A stretch of 37,278 nucleotides of DNA from a bacterium (GTDB lineage Bacteria; SM23-31), in NCBI GenBank assembly GCA_028278455.1, contig JANQEH010000247.1, positions 1 through 37,278 on the forward strand, in the 5' to 3' direction. Under the pieces are notes generated by a model. That model searched no databases. It saw nothing but the letters and a program-made list of their open reading frames with translations, and was not told the origin of the DNA. This document shows, one piece after another, positions 17,515-27,086 of this stretch (the stretch's first letter is position 1; every line of letters begins with the position of its first letter). Made by a program: the position numbers and the translations under genes.

Positions 17515-18450
17515 ATGGATAGATCATCGAAGTTTGACATCATCGGAATAGGTGTATCTGCACTTGATTTTTTATATATTGTTGACAGATTCCCGGCTGG
17601 GAATACAGTTCAGCAGGCAGTAGAATCTAAAATTCAGGGAGGCGGTCCTGTAGCTACTGCAATGGTTGCAGCAGCTAAACTTGGAGCCCGTACGGCTATG
17701 GTCGATGTTCTGGGTGATGATATTTGCGGTGATATGATTATCAGAGAATTCAGGGACCATGGTGTTTCAACGGAATTTCTGTCTATTGCCGATGGTGAAG
17801 AATCATCAATCGCCTCGGTTATGGTGAACAGGGATAATGGTGAGAGATCTATAGTGTTTACCCCGGGATCTGCATCGGAAATACCGGTAATGGATATCCC
17901 CCCGGAGATTTTATGCGGTACGAAAATAATTCATATAAATGGAAGACATATTAATAGCTGCCTCAGGATCTGTGAAACAGCAGATGAATATGAAGTGAAA
18001 ATCTCATTCGACGGAGGAGCAGGCAGATACCGGGAAGAGCTTGACAGATTCATACCCTTGACAGATATTTTTATTGCTGCGAAGAATTTTACGGATTCAT
18101 TCACGGGGGAAACCGATATAAAATGGGCAGCGGAATACATTTTGAATAAAGGCCCGGAGCTTGTAGTAATAACAGATGGAATTAACGGGAGCTGGATATA
18201 CACTGAGGCAGGTGAGTCATTTCACCAGCCGGCATATATAATTGATAATGTTATCGATACCACCGGGTGTGGTGATTGTTATCACGGAGCATTCCTTTAC
18301 TGCCTGATAAATGAGTTGGATCTTAAAGAGGCTGCATCATTTGCAAGCGCGGCAGCGTCACTTAATACACAGGCGCTTGGCGGCAGAACGGCTTTACCAG
18401 ATGCCTGCGATGTTAACAAATTTCTTGAAGATCAGAAAATAGAACTATGA
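17515..18450 (+). CDS. PfkB-family carbohydrate/nucleoside kinase
   Basis: About 311 aa of ribokinase fold. It opens with FDIIGIGVSALDFLYIVDRF, then the Gly-rich GGGPVATAMVAAAKLGARTA substrate-side motif. Near the end is DTTGCGDCYHGAFLYCL, the PfkB signature 2 with the anion hole and catalytic Asp, in which the usual GAGD reads GCGD. The sugar or nucleoside substrate is not evident. ATG 17515 is preferred because AGGGAA stands about seven bases upstream and homologous kinases begin close to this residue. ATG 17476 (324 aa) has no ribosome site. Its stop codon overlaps the metallophosphoesterase start (ATGA at 18447-18450), so the pair is translationally coupled. Confidence 0.9.
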   Translation: MDRSSKFDIIGIGVSALDFLYIVDRFPAGNTVQQAVESKIQGGGPVATAMVAAAKLGARTAMVDVLGDDICGDMIIREFRDHGVSTEFLSIADGEESSIASVMVNRDNGERSIVFTPGSASEIPVMDIPPEILCGTKIIHINGRHINSCLRICETADEYEVKISFDGGAGRYREELDRFIPLTDIFIAAKNFTDSFTGETDIKWAAEYILNKGPELVVITDGINGSWIYTEAGESFHQPAYIIDNVIDTTGCGDCYHGAFLYCLINELDLKEAASFASAAASLNTQALGGRTALPDACDVNKFLEDQKIEL

Positions 18451-20048
18451 CGCCAACACTTCTTACTTTTTCTATATCACTTGTTCTTACCTCTGCTTTC
18501 TCCCTGTGGATATATAAGTGGCTTTTTTCAGAATTTATTTCGAATAAAGGTGTCAAAATTTTCGTAATTACGGTCCTTTTCTTACCACTTCTGCTTTATT
18601 TTGCCGGAAGTGTTGTGAAAAATGATTTTCTGATTAAGTCCGGGAGTATCTGGTGCTTTGGGCTTACTGCAGCAGTTTTTATGTCTTTTTTGGAGTTAGG
18701 CATGACAAAAATTGTTGCCGGTAAGAGACGGATATTCATCTCAATTTCCCTCGCATTGACTCTCATTTCAGCATTGTATATCACTATTACAGAGAATGAG
18801 GCTTTACCGTTAAATGAATTCACGGCGGCTTTATTAGTTATAACCGTTTTAATCGGTCTGCATCTTCTTCTATATAAAAGGATAATTACAAGATTTGATC
18901 TGAGCCGCAAAAATAAAGGTATTGTAATAATATCATTATGGGCCGTTTTTTTTATAACTCAGTTAATTACGGGGAATATCGCAATTATCGTTGCAATCTG
19001 GATACATTATTTTGCTTTCAGCAGAATCCACTATAGTTTAGGGCTTTCACGTAAGGGTAACTTGATACTACTCGGTATATTTATATCAGGATTTATTATG
19101 AGTTATCAGGTAACCAGCTTTGCCGGTAACATTTTCGGGATAAGGCCTCTTTTGTTAGCCGGCGGTTACTGGCTGGGTATTATGTCGATATCCCTGGGAT
19201 TCTTCTTTTTCGAATTTTTCATCTCACTTGCATTGAAAAAATTCAGAAAAATAACTGGTATGGTTTTTCTGAGTGCGGTAATGATAGTATCATCGATTTC
19301 AATTTATAACGGTTCACGTGATCCCATCATTAAGGATGTAGAGATTCCGTTAAAAAACCTCGGAGTTGAAAACTCCGGTTTCACGATCATTCAATTAACA
19401 GACCTGCATCTCGGTGATCTGTTAGACAGCAGGTGGTTCGGAAGGATAGTTGATAGAATCAACAAACTGGATGCAGATCTTATTGTAATAACAGGAGATA
19501 TATTCGGACATGGCTTCAATGAAATTGATGAATTAGTTAGTCTGTTCAACCGTATGCAGGCAGAACATGGTGTATATGCTGTTACCGGTAACCATGAGTA
19601 CTATACCGGCATTGACTATTTCAGAGAAATAATTGGCAGGACAGATATCCGGATGCTTTATAATGAAATGGTAAATATCGGAGGAGTTATCGAGCTTGTT
19701 GGGATAAACGATAGCGAAGGCAGGAGTTCTCCGTATGGGGGGCCCGATATCGACAGCGCCATTAACGGAAGCGGGAAAGATCTCCCAACAGTTCTGCTTT
19801 ACCACAGGCCTGAGTCTTTCGAGGATAATGTAGAGAAGGGTGTCGATCTTCAGCTTTCAGGACATACACACGCCGGACAGATTCCCCCGATGGAATGGCT
19901 GGTAAGGCTCTATTATAGATACAATTATGGATTATACAGGCTCAAAGACAGTTATATATACACATCCAGCGGAACAGGGGTATGGGAATTGAAAATGAGA
20001 TTCCTTTCGAGATCCGAGATAGTCAGAATAGTATTGACCTCCCATTAA
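18447..20048 (+). CDS. Membrane-anchored metallophosphoesterase (calcineurin-like, YkuE/YaeI type)
   Basis: A 533-aa protein. Residues 1 to about 290 contain about nine or ten membrane helices. Residues about 305-533 form a calcineurin-like phosphoesterase domain with all metal motifs in order: QLTDLHLGDLLDSRWFG, ADLIVITGDIFGHG, AVTGNHEYYTG, and LQLSGHTHAGQIPPMEW. Proteins of this layout are poorly characterised; some YkuE/YaeI relatives act on lipid-linked or UDP-linked phosphate, but the substrate here is unknown. It overlaps the PfkB kinase gene by four bases, so a phosphorylating and a dephosphorylating enzyme are made together (inference of a linked role). Confidence 0.93.
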   Translation: MTPTLLTFSISLVLTSAFSLWIYKWLFSEFISNKGVKIFVITVLFLPLLLYFAGSVVKNDFLIKSGSIWCFGLTAAVFMSFLELGMTKIVAGKRRIFISISLALTLISALYITITENEALPLNEFTAALLVITVLIGLHLLLYKRIITRFDLSRKNKGIVIISLWAVFFITQLITGNIAIIVAIWIHYFAFSRIHYSLGLSRKGNLILLGIFISGFIMSYQVTSFAGNIFGIRPLLLAGGYWLGIMSISLGFFFFEFFISLALKKFRKITGMVFLSAVMIVSSISIYNGSRDPIIKDVEIPLKNLGVENSGFTIIQLTDLHLGDLLDSRWFGRIVDRINKLDADLIVITGDIFGHGFNEIDELVSLFNRMQAEHGVYAVTGNHEYYTGIDYFREIIGRTDIRMLYNEMVNIGGVIELVGINDSEGRSSPYGGPDIDSAINGSGKDLPTVLLYHRPESFEDNVEKGVDLQLSGHTHAGQIPPMEWLVRLYYRYNYGLYRLKDSYIYTSSGTGVWELKMRFLSRSEIVRIVLTSH

Positions 20049-20338
20049 GAATTATAACATTTATCTCTGAAAAATCTAAAAAAAGAACGATGAAAATGAC
20101 AATTTTTATTATGCCATAATGACAGGGCAACAGGTGGTGTCCGCCACAGAGTCATTGCCGGCGGTTATTTCTTTCATTATGATAATCATATTAGAGTTAC
20201 TGATTCTTGTTTCAGGAACAAAATCATGAAAACCAAGTATATTAAGACTATTACTGCGAACGGGCTGAGTAATCACTCAACAGGAAATCATTTCTATATT
20301 TACCTAACACTGTATCACAAGGAAAGCGGAGTAGACCG

Positions 20339-21232
20339 ATGACAAAACCCCTATTCTATATTGTTGATGTATTCGCAACAGAGAAATATGCAGGAAACCA
20401 GCTTGCAGTATTCAAGAACATTGAAGATTTACCGGAGGCTGATCTGCAGAAAATAGCGAACGAAATGAATTATTCGGAGACGACCTTTATCCTGTCGGAT
20501 GAAAAGACAGATGACGGATATGATGTCAGAATATTTACTCCTAAAGTTGAATTGCCTTTCGCCGGGCATCCTACACTTGGTACAGCATATATAATTCAAA
20601 GAGAAATCATAAAGGAAAAAATTAAAACGGTGAAACTTAACCTCAAGGTTGGGCAGATCCCCGTTGATATAACTTATAAAAACGATATAGCTGACGAACT
20701 CTGGATGAAACAGAAAGCTCCAGAATTCGGGAAGTCATTCGATTCTCAGGTATTTGCCGAGCTTCTTGGTCTGGAAAAAAGTGATATCGATGACCGTTTT
20801 CCAGCGGAAGAAGTGTCTACAGGTTTTTATACCTTTATCGTTCCTCTGCGATCTATCAATGCTGTAAAGAAAGCAAGGGTTAACCAGGAGGCATTTAATG
20901 AATTCATACATGATACTGAAGCAAAAGTTGTTCTGATCTTTGCTCCGGAAACCTATGGTCATGAGAATGATCTGAATGTAAGATTTTTCGCTGATCAGCT
21001 CGGAATACCTGAAGATCCGGCTACCGGATCGGCAAACGGTTGTCTTGCCGGTTACCTAGTAAAGAACAGGTTTTTCGGAGAAGATGCTATAAATATCAGG
21101 GTTGAACAGGGGTATGAGATCGACAGGAAATCCCTTCTATTTCTTAAGGCAAATAATAAAAGGAACACGATCGATGTTTTTGTGGGCGGAAATGTACAGA
21201 TGATCGCCACTTGCGAGTTGTCGATGGAATGA
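20339..21232 (+). CDS. PhzF-family isomerase
   Basis: 297 aa, the usual length of the family. It shows the two-lobed diaminopimelate-epimerase-like pattern: YIVDVFATEKYAGNQLAVFK at the start, the catalytic Glu in MNYSETTFI, FAGHPTLGTAYI in lobe one, and GIPEDPATGSANGCLAGYLV in lobe two. Members isomerise small molecules, as PhzF does with trans-2,3-dihydro-3-hydroxyanthranilate, but most are of unknown substrate and no phenazine genes are present here. GGAG stands seven bases before ATG 20339. It appears to be transcribed alone. Confidence 0.93.
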   Translation: MTKPLFYIVDVFATEKYAGNQLAVFKNIEDLPEADLQKIANEMNYSETTFILSDEKTDDGYDVRIFTPKVELPFAGHPTLGTAYIIQREIIKEKIKTVKLNLKVGQIPVDITYKNDIADELWMKQKAPEFGKSFDSQVFAELLGLEKSDIDDRFPAEEVSTGFYTFIVPLRSINAVKKARVNQEAFNEFIHDTEAKVVLIFAPETYGHENDLNVRFFADQLGIPEDPATGSANGCLAGYLVKNRFFGEDAINIRVEQGYEIDRKSLLFLKANNKRNTIDVFVGGNVQMIATCELSME

Positions 21233-21346
21233 AAGGTGCCGTTAGAGGAATAATTTCCTCAGTGGTACTGTATAATCTTATACCGGAAGCGCGGATACTT
21301 CTTAAAATAAAAGAGTCATAATTCAATAAAAAGTATAACAACCGGG

Positions 21347-22432
21347 ATGAATATGCCGGATAATGAGCGGCGCCTTATCAATTATATGTATATACTCGGG
21401 ATCTTTTTAGCCCTTGCTGTATTTTTTTCTGGTGAAACCTACTTTTATTATCTTCTTGAAGGAAAGCCGATATCATTCATATCAAACTTGAAACTCTCTC
21501 TCGCGAACTGGCTGGTTTGGGCTCTGCTTTCTGTCGTGATAATAGTCTTGGCAAGACGGATCCCGATTGATTTACGGAATTGGTATTATTCGATTCCAAC
21601 ACATTTGATACTTGCGCTTATCTTCGCTGCTGTCCATGCGTTTGTTTTTCATATTTTTGCAATGATGATCAAATCCGGCCCACTTTGGGACTTACATATG
21701 ATCCTTGTTCAGCTGATCAAGGAGATAGTCTTCAATATGATAGTCTACTGGATAGTCATCGGTCTATGTATGCTGACCGATTATCAGAAAAAGAATCGTC
21801 AGCATGAACTGAAAACCTCTCAGATGGAAACACAACTTGCCCAGGCCCAGCTCGAAGTACTTAAAATGCAGCTGCATCCCCATTTTCTGTTCAATACCCT
21901 GCACGCAATATCAGCGCTGGTCAAAAAGGATCCTGCTGCTGCTGACAAAATGATCGGCAGGTTAGGAGACCTTTTAAGGATGACTCTTGAAAAATCCGGT
22001 GAACAGGAGATTCTCCTCAAAGATGAACTCGAGTTTTTGAAACTGTACCTGGAAATCGAGAAAACCCGTTTTCAGGACAGACTTAACGTTAATCTGAATA
22101 TTGACAGAAACGCCCTGGATTGTGTAGTGCCGAATCTTATTCTTCAGCCACTGGTAGAAAACGCTATAAAACACGGGATAGCTAAAAAAAGCACAAAGGG
22201 TGAAATAAATATCAAAACAGAATTCATTGATAGCAGGTTGAGCATTACAATCAATGATAACGGATCAGGATTGAAACAAGGTATCAATTCTGGAATAATT
22301 GAGGGATTTGGCCTCTCGAATACAAGAAAGCGTCTTGAGCAGCTATATGGTAAAGGTCATAATTTCTCAATAGGGAATTCTGAAAGCGGCGGTGTAAATG
22401 TAACTTTGGTAATTCCCTGCCGTAAAGGATAA
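21347..22432 (+). CDS. LytS/AlgZ-type sensor histidine kinase
   Basis: A 361-aa protein. Four hydrophobic helices lie at about 10-30, 45-68, 80-105 and 120-145. A short coiled segment then leads to the His_kinase (PF06580-type) motif LKMQLHPHFLFNTLHAISAL, whose first His is the predicted phosphorylation site. HATPase follows with LQPLVENAIKHGI, INDNGSG and GFGLSNTRKRLEQLYG. No periplasmic sensor domain of any size is visible, so the stimulus is likely sensed in the membrane. It is 28 bases upstream of a LytTR response regulator, its evident partner. Starts at 21347 or 21353 are both possible and neither has a strong ribosome site. Confidence 0.95.
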   Translation: MNMPDNERRLINYMYILGIFLALAVFFSGETYFYYLLEGKPISFISNLKLSLANWLVWALLSVVIIVLARRIPIDLRNWYYSIPTHLILALIFAAVHAFVFHIFAMMIKSGPLWDLHMILVQLIKEIVFNMIVYWIVIGLCMLTDYQKKNRQHELKTSQMETQLAQAQLEVLKMQLHPHFLFNTLHAISALVKKDPAAADKMIGRLGDLLRMTLEKSGEQEILLKDELEFLKLYLEIEKTRFQDRLNVNLNIDRNALDCVVPNLILQPLVENAIKHGIAKKSTKGEINIKTEFIDSRLSITINDNGSGLKQGINSGIIEGFGLSNTRKRLEQLYGKGHNFSIGNSESGGVNVTLVIPCRKG

Positions 22433-22460
22433 ATATACTTGCAAATACCTGAGCGAGATT

Positions 22461-23228
22461 ATGAGAATAAAAACACTGGTGGTTGATGATGAGCCTCTGG
22501 CAAGGGATCGAATCAAAGATCTGCTCGAGGAAGAGTCTGAGTTTGATCTTGTAGGGGAATCATGCAATGGCTTCGAGGCTGTAAAACATATATCCGAAAA
22601 GCAGCCGGACCTTGTTTTCCTTGATGTTCAGATGCCCGAAATGGACGGCTTCGAAGTACTCGATACAATTAATTCAGAGGATATGCCGCACATCATTTTC
22701 ATCACAGCATATGATCAATATGCTTTGCGCGCTTTCGAGGTCCATGCACTTGATTATCTGCTGAAACCTTTCGACCAGAAAAGATTCAGAAAATCTATCC
22801 TCAGGGCCAAGGAACAGATCGACCAGAGCAACAGCGCTACTATTACAGACAGGTTTCATGAATTGATCCAGGAGCTAAAACCTAACCAGAGGTACATGGA
22901 ACGCCTCGTGATAAAATCCGAGGGCAGGATATTCTTTGTGAAAACCGATGAGATCAGCTGGATAGAAGCGGCTGGCAATTATGTAACGGTCCATGTTAAT
23001 GGGGAAGAGCACTTGATCAGGGATACAATGAACAGTATGGAAAGAAAGCTTAATCCTGAAAAATTCATGAGAATACACCGCTCAAGGATAGTTAATATTG
23101 AGCATGTTAAAGAGATTCAGCCTTTCTATAACGGGGAGAACCTGATAATTCTGAACAATGGAACAGAATTAACCCTCAGTAGAAAATATCGTGAGAAACT
23201 GAAGGAATTCTTCGCTTTTTCACTTTAG
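22461..23228 (+). CDS. LytTR-family response regulator
   Basis: A 255-aa protein. The receiver (residues 1-120) has TLVVDDEPLARDRI, LVFLDVQMPEMDGFEVL with the phospho-acceptor Asp, and the Lys of YLLKPFD. The LytTR DNA-binding domain (about 150-255) has RIFFVKTDEISWIEAAGNYV, FMRIHRSRIVNIEHVKEIQP and TLSRKYREKLKEF. It is paired with the LytS-type kinase immediately upstream. LytTR dimers bind two direct repeats. Targets are not evident in the window. Confidence 0.96.
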   Translation: MRIKTLVVDDEPLARDRIKDLLEEESEFDLVGESCNGFEAVKHISEKQPDLVFLDVQMPEMDGFEVLDTINSEDMPHIIFITAYDQYALRAFEVHALDYLLKPFDQKRFRKSILRAKEQIDQSNSATITDRFHELIQELKPNQRYMERLVIKSEGRIFFVKTDEISWIEAAGNYVTVHVNGEEHLIRDTMNSMERKLNPEKFMRIHRSRIVNIEHVKEIQPFYNGENLIILNNGTELTLSRKYREKLKEFFAFSL

Positions 23229-23480
23229 CTGATATAACAGCTAAGGCTTCTATCTGTTTTATAGCAAGAACAGATATTCTTAAAAAGCACCATCCATTAT
23301 TGGTATTTCCATCCCTCTTAGAGGCATTTTCATCACTTCATATTGGTATTAATCACAATATTATTCAATTTAACTTTATTAAATATTAGCTTGTCCTCGA
23401 TTGGTAATATCTATAAATATTGCAGATTTACTGACATATATCCCAATATACTTTAGGTATAATACACACGGTTAGCAATC

Positions 23481-26117
23481 ATGACAGGAACTAAATGCAA
23501 TTTGATGGGGATCCTCCCACTTTTGCTTTTCAGCAGCGTTTTTGCACAGGATGCTGTTGAGAAAAGGATCTACAATGCAAAAAGGATCAATCCCCATCCG
23601 CCTTTGATTGATGGAATAATACAGGATGAATGCTGGGATAAGGCTAGTTGGGGTGGAGAATTTGTCCAGCGGATGCCTTACGAAAATGAAATCCCGACTC
23701 AGAAAACAGCATTTAAGATCGTGTATGATGATGAAAACCTTTATGTAGCAATAAAAGCTTATGATACCGAACCTGGAAAGATTGTATCGAGGATGTCGAG
23801 ACGTGATCAACCGGAGGGGGACTGGGTGGAGATAATGATCGACAGTTATTTCGATAAGAGAACGGCATTCGTATTCAATGTTACAGCTGCAGGGGTGAGG
23901 TCGGATGTTTTATTTGCCGATGATGGAGATAATGCTGATTTTAACTGGAATTCCGTTTGGGAAGCAGAGACAGTGATTGATAATGACGGTTGGAAGGCAG
24001 AGATGAAGATACCTCTTACTCAACTTAGGTTCGGCAGCAATAGTGAACAGGTCTGGGGACTGCAGGTCAGAAGGCATCTTTATCGCGAAGGTGAGATCTC
24101 AACCTGGCAGTATATACCAAGCAGTGTATCCGGTATGATGAGCAGGTTCGGTGAGATCCATTCAATTAAAGATATCCAACCTAAACGTCAGATCGAAATA
24201 TTGCCATACTCCGTAGGGAAAGCAGAAAAGTTCAAAAAAGAGCACGGTAATCCTTTTGCGACAGGCAGCCTGAATGATATAAATGGAGGTATTGACGGTA
24301 AGATCGGAATAACCAATAATCTCATTATGGATTTTACAATCAATCCGGATTTCGGGCAGGTTGAGGTTGATCCGTCAGTTATAAATCTTTCCGCATTCGA
24401 GACTTTTTACGAAGAAAAACGGCCATTCTTCATCGAGGGGAGTAATATTTTCAATTTTCGGGTAACCAATATTGGAACAGCATCTATGGATAAGCTGTTC
24501 TATTCGAGAAGGATCGGCAGAACACCGCAGTATTACCCGAGTATAAGCAGCAGCGAATTTGCAGATATTCCGGAAAATACTTCCATCGTTGGGGCATTCA
24601 AGCTTACGGGAAAGACTGATAACGGTTTTTCAATAGGAATCCTCGAAAGTATCGGGGCAAAAGAAAATGCGGAAATAGACCTGGCGGGGAAAAGAAGGAA
24701 TGAAACTGTTGAGCCGGGAACGAATTATTTCGTAACACGTCTTCAGAAGGATATTGACGAAGGTAATACAATTATAGGAGGGATGTTCACTGCGGTCAAC
24801 AGGAATATCGACAACCCCGCCTTAAATTTTCTTCATAAATCGGCATACACAGGAGGGCTGGATCTGTCCCATTATTGGCAGGACAGAAAATACTTCCTGA
24901 CTATTCGCTCAATTTTCAGTAACGTTCGTGGAGATGAAGAGGCTATTGTCAGGACACAGACATCTTCTCCCAGGTATTTTCAAAGGCAGGATGCAGATCA
25001 TATAGTTCTGGATTCAACCAGAACACATCTGTCTGGGCACGGCGGTGACATAGAGGCCGGTAAGCAGGGAGGCAAAGTTAACTACGGAGCTAATTTTGCG
25101 TGGAGATCACCCGGGCTCGATCTAAATGATATGGGATTTCAGATGTGTGCGGATTATATGGTTGCCAGATTATATGGGAGGTATAATATATTTGAGCCGT
25201 TCTCTATTTTCAGGAATTTTCATTTTGAGGCAGCCCAATGGACTAATTTCAATTACAGCGGAGAAAAATCCGGTCTTGGTGGATTCTTCATGATAAACAG
25301 TCAGTTTTCCAATTTCTGGCGCATATTTATAAACGGACAGAGAGAACAGGAATCGATCAACCTGACAAACCTGAGAGGGGGCCCTGCTTCAAAACAGTCC
25401 GGTGACTGGATTATCAATGGGAGTCTGAATACAGACAGAAGAAAGATAATGAGCTTCAATATTGGTTCATTTCTCCGAAGGGCGGATAATGAAGAATTCA
25501 AGTCAGGCAATTTAAATTTGGGAGCGACTTTCAGGCCAAGTAATGCATTCGAGTTATCTCTCAGTCCCAGTTATAACTATAATAGGCAAAAGCTGCAGTA
25601 TGTAAATACCCGCTCCTATAACGGAGAAAACCGGTATATCATGAGTTCACTTAATCAGAAAACCTTTGGAATTACCTTCAGGTTCAATTACAATATTACA
25701 CCGGATCTTACAGTCCAGTATTATGGCCAGCCGTTTGTTTCAGCAGGAAAGTATTCGGAATTCAAGAGGATGGCTGATCCGCGGGCTGATGCTTTTCAAG
25801 ACAGGTTTCATACTTTTTCAGGAGAAGAGATAAGGCATGATCCGGAGTATGATGAATACAATATTGATGAGGATCTCGATGGAAATACTGATTACAGTAT
25901 TGGAGATCCGGATTTCAATTTCAGGCAATTCAGATCGAATCTTATTATCAGATGGGAATATAATCCGGGTTCTACAGTATACCTTGTATGGTCCCAGCAG
26001 AGAACAGGATATTTCGGAACAGGTAATTTCAGATATGGGGGTGACATCCGTGACCTTTTCGAGATTCATCCCCATAATATTTTTCTTATAAAATTCAATA
26101 AATGGTTCTCATTCTAA
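23481..26117 (+). CDS. DUF5916 outer-membrane protein with CBM9-like N-terminal domain (copy 1)
   Basis: A 878-aa protein with a signal peptide (MGILPLLLFSSVFAQ). Residues about 30-225 resemble a family 9 carbohydrate-binding module: KRINPHPPLIDGIIQDECWD, FKIVYDDENLYVAIKAYDTE, GDWVEIMIDSYFDKRTAFVF and DGWKAEMKIPLTQLRFG. From about 235 onward the DUF5916 region follows, with LIMDFTINPDFGQVEVDPSV and FYEEKRPFFIEGSNIFNF, and a long run of beta strands ending LIKFNKWFSF, a C-terminal aromatic fitting an outer-membrane barrel. The family is widespread but has no settled function. It is a full-length paralogue of the gene at 34225. ATG 23481 has no obvious ribosome site. The two MBL genes follow closely. 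Confidence 0.93.
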   Translation: MTGTKCNLMGILPLLLFSSVFAQDAVEKRIYNAKRINPHPPLIDGIIQDECWDKASWGGEFVQRMPYENEIPTQKTAFKIVYDDENLYVAIKAYDTEPGKIVSRMSRRDQPEGDWVEIMIDSYFDKRTAFVFNVTAAGVRSDVLFADDGDNADFNWNSVWEAETVIDNDGWKAEMKIPLTQLRFGSNSEQVWGLQVRRHLYREGEISTWQYIPSSVSGMMSRFGEIHSIKDIQPKRQIEILPYSVGKAEKFKKEHGNPFATGSLNDINGGIDGKIGITNNLIMDFTINPDFGQVEVDPSVINLSAFETFYEEKRPFFIEGSNIFNFRVTNIGTASMDKLFYSRRIGRTPQYYPSISSSEFADIPENTSIVGAFKLTGKTDNGFSIGILESIGAKENAEIDLAGKRRNETVEPGTNYFVTRLQKDIDEGNTIIGGMFTAVNRNIDNPALNFLHKSAYTGGLDLSHYWQDRKYFLTIRSIFSNVRGDEEAIVRTQTSSPRYFQRQDADHIVLDSTRTHLSGHGGDIEAGKQGGKVNYGANFAWRSPGLDLNDMGFQMCADYMVARLYGRYNIFEPFSIFRNFHFEAAQWTNFNYSGEKSGLGGFFMINSQFSNFWRIFINGQREQESINLTNLRGGPASKQSGDWIINGSLNTDRRKIMSFNIGSFLRRADNEEFKSGNLNLGATFRPSNAFELSLSPSYNYNRQKLQYVNTRSYNGENRYIMSSLNQKTFGITFRFNYNITPDLTVQYYGQPFVSAGKYSEFKRMADPRADAFQDRFHTFSGEEIRHDPEYDEYNIDEDLDGNTDYSIGDPDFNFRQFRSNLIIRWEYNPGSTVYLVWSQQRTGYFGTGNFRYGGDIRDLFEIHPHNIFLIKFNKWFSF

Positions 26118-26153
26118 TGTAAATAAAAGTATATAAAAATCCGGAGGTCAGGC

Positions 26154-27041
26154 ATGCTAAAACAGCGAAGAGTTTTCAGGATAGCTGCACTTCTTTTAAT
26201 TGTTGCGGCAGTATTTAGCGGAAATGATGTTTACAGTGGTAGTAAACCGGCCCAGAAAAAACAGAAGAAGGATGCTGTTGAAGTAACTTATATAGCTAAT
26301 GCAGGATTTATGGTAGCATCCGGCGGTAAAAAGGTAATGTTCGATGCCCTGAACAAAAATCCGTGGAATTACCGTAATACTCCGGATGATATCTTTGCTA
26401 AGATAGTGAAGGATGAAGCGCCCTATAACGGGATCAGTGCTCTAATGATATCTCACCCTCATGACGATCACTATAATACCGAAATGGTCAGGGATCTCCT
26501 GCTAAAGAATAAGAACATAAAACTGTTATCTTCAGTTCTGACAGAAAAGAGACTCACAGAAGAGTTGGGTGAGAACTATCCGGATATAGAACAGAAGCTC
26601 GTCACTGCTGATCCGGAGTGGGGGTCTTTTGAAAAGATCAAAATTGATGGTATCGATATAAAAGTAATAACCGTAGACCATACTGACAAACCTGGAAGAA
26701 AATACAAAACGATCAGTTTTGTAGTGGATCTTAACGGTACTAATATATTGTATGTCGGAGACCTCTGGCCTCCAAGAAATATTGAATATTTCAAAGAATA
26801 CGCGCTTCAGAAAAAGAGTATTGATATAGCATTTGTAGACTGTTATTTTTTGCAGTCTCCAGAGGGGAGAGAGATCATGGAAAACTTTATAAAGCCGGAA
26901 AATATCGTCGTTACCCATATGCGCCCAAGAGATATCGAGAAAGATTCCCGCGGAATAAGGCAGCATTACCCCGAAGCACTGATCTTCGAGAAACCCGGGG
27001 AAAAGAAAACTGTTATTGTGAAAAACAACACAAAACGTTAA
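26154..27041 (+). CDS. Exported MBL-fold metallo-hydrolase (UlaG-like)
   Basis: A 295-aa protein with a signal peptide (RIAALLLIVAAVFSGNDVYS). The metallo-beta-lactamase fold starts at VEVTYIANAGFMVASGGKKV, followed by an intact H-x-H-x-D-H motif in MISHPHDDHYN, VITVDHTDKPG, the Asp of ILYVGDLWPP and the late His of NIVVTHMRPRD. This order resembles UlaG-type hydrolases, but a periplasmic location separates it from the cytoplasmic lactonase, and the substrate is unknown. GGAGG stands six bases before the ATG. It lies 36 bases after the first DUF5916 gene and 45 bases before a second exported MBL gene, so the three are probably one operon. Confidence 0.92.
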   Translation: MLKQRRVFRIAALLLIVAAVFSGNDVYSGSKPAQKKQKKDAVEVTYIANAGFMVASGGKKVMFDALNKNPWNYRNTPDDIFAKIVKDEAPYNGISALMISHPHDDHYNTEMVRDLLLKNKNIKLLSSVLTEKRLTEELGENYPDIEQKLVTADPEWGSFEKIKIDGIDIKVITVDHTDKPGRKYKTISFVVDLNGTNILYVGDLWPPRNIEYFKEYALQKKSIDIAFVDCYFLQSPEGREIMENFIKPENIVVTHMRPRDIEKDSRGIRQHYPEALIFEKPGEKKTVIVKNNTKR

Positions 27042-27086
27042 ATTATCTCCAAAGCTATCAAACTTTAAATGCTTCGGGAGTCTCAA

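Noticed and set aside
20339..21232. Phenazine biosynthesis
   Set aside because: Only a PhzF-family isomerase is present. No other phz genes are nearby, and most family members have other roles.
23481..26117. DUF5916 proteins as TonB-dependent receptors
   Set aside because: No plug domain or TonB box is visible. The N-terminus is CBM9-like instead.
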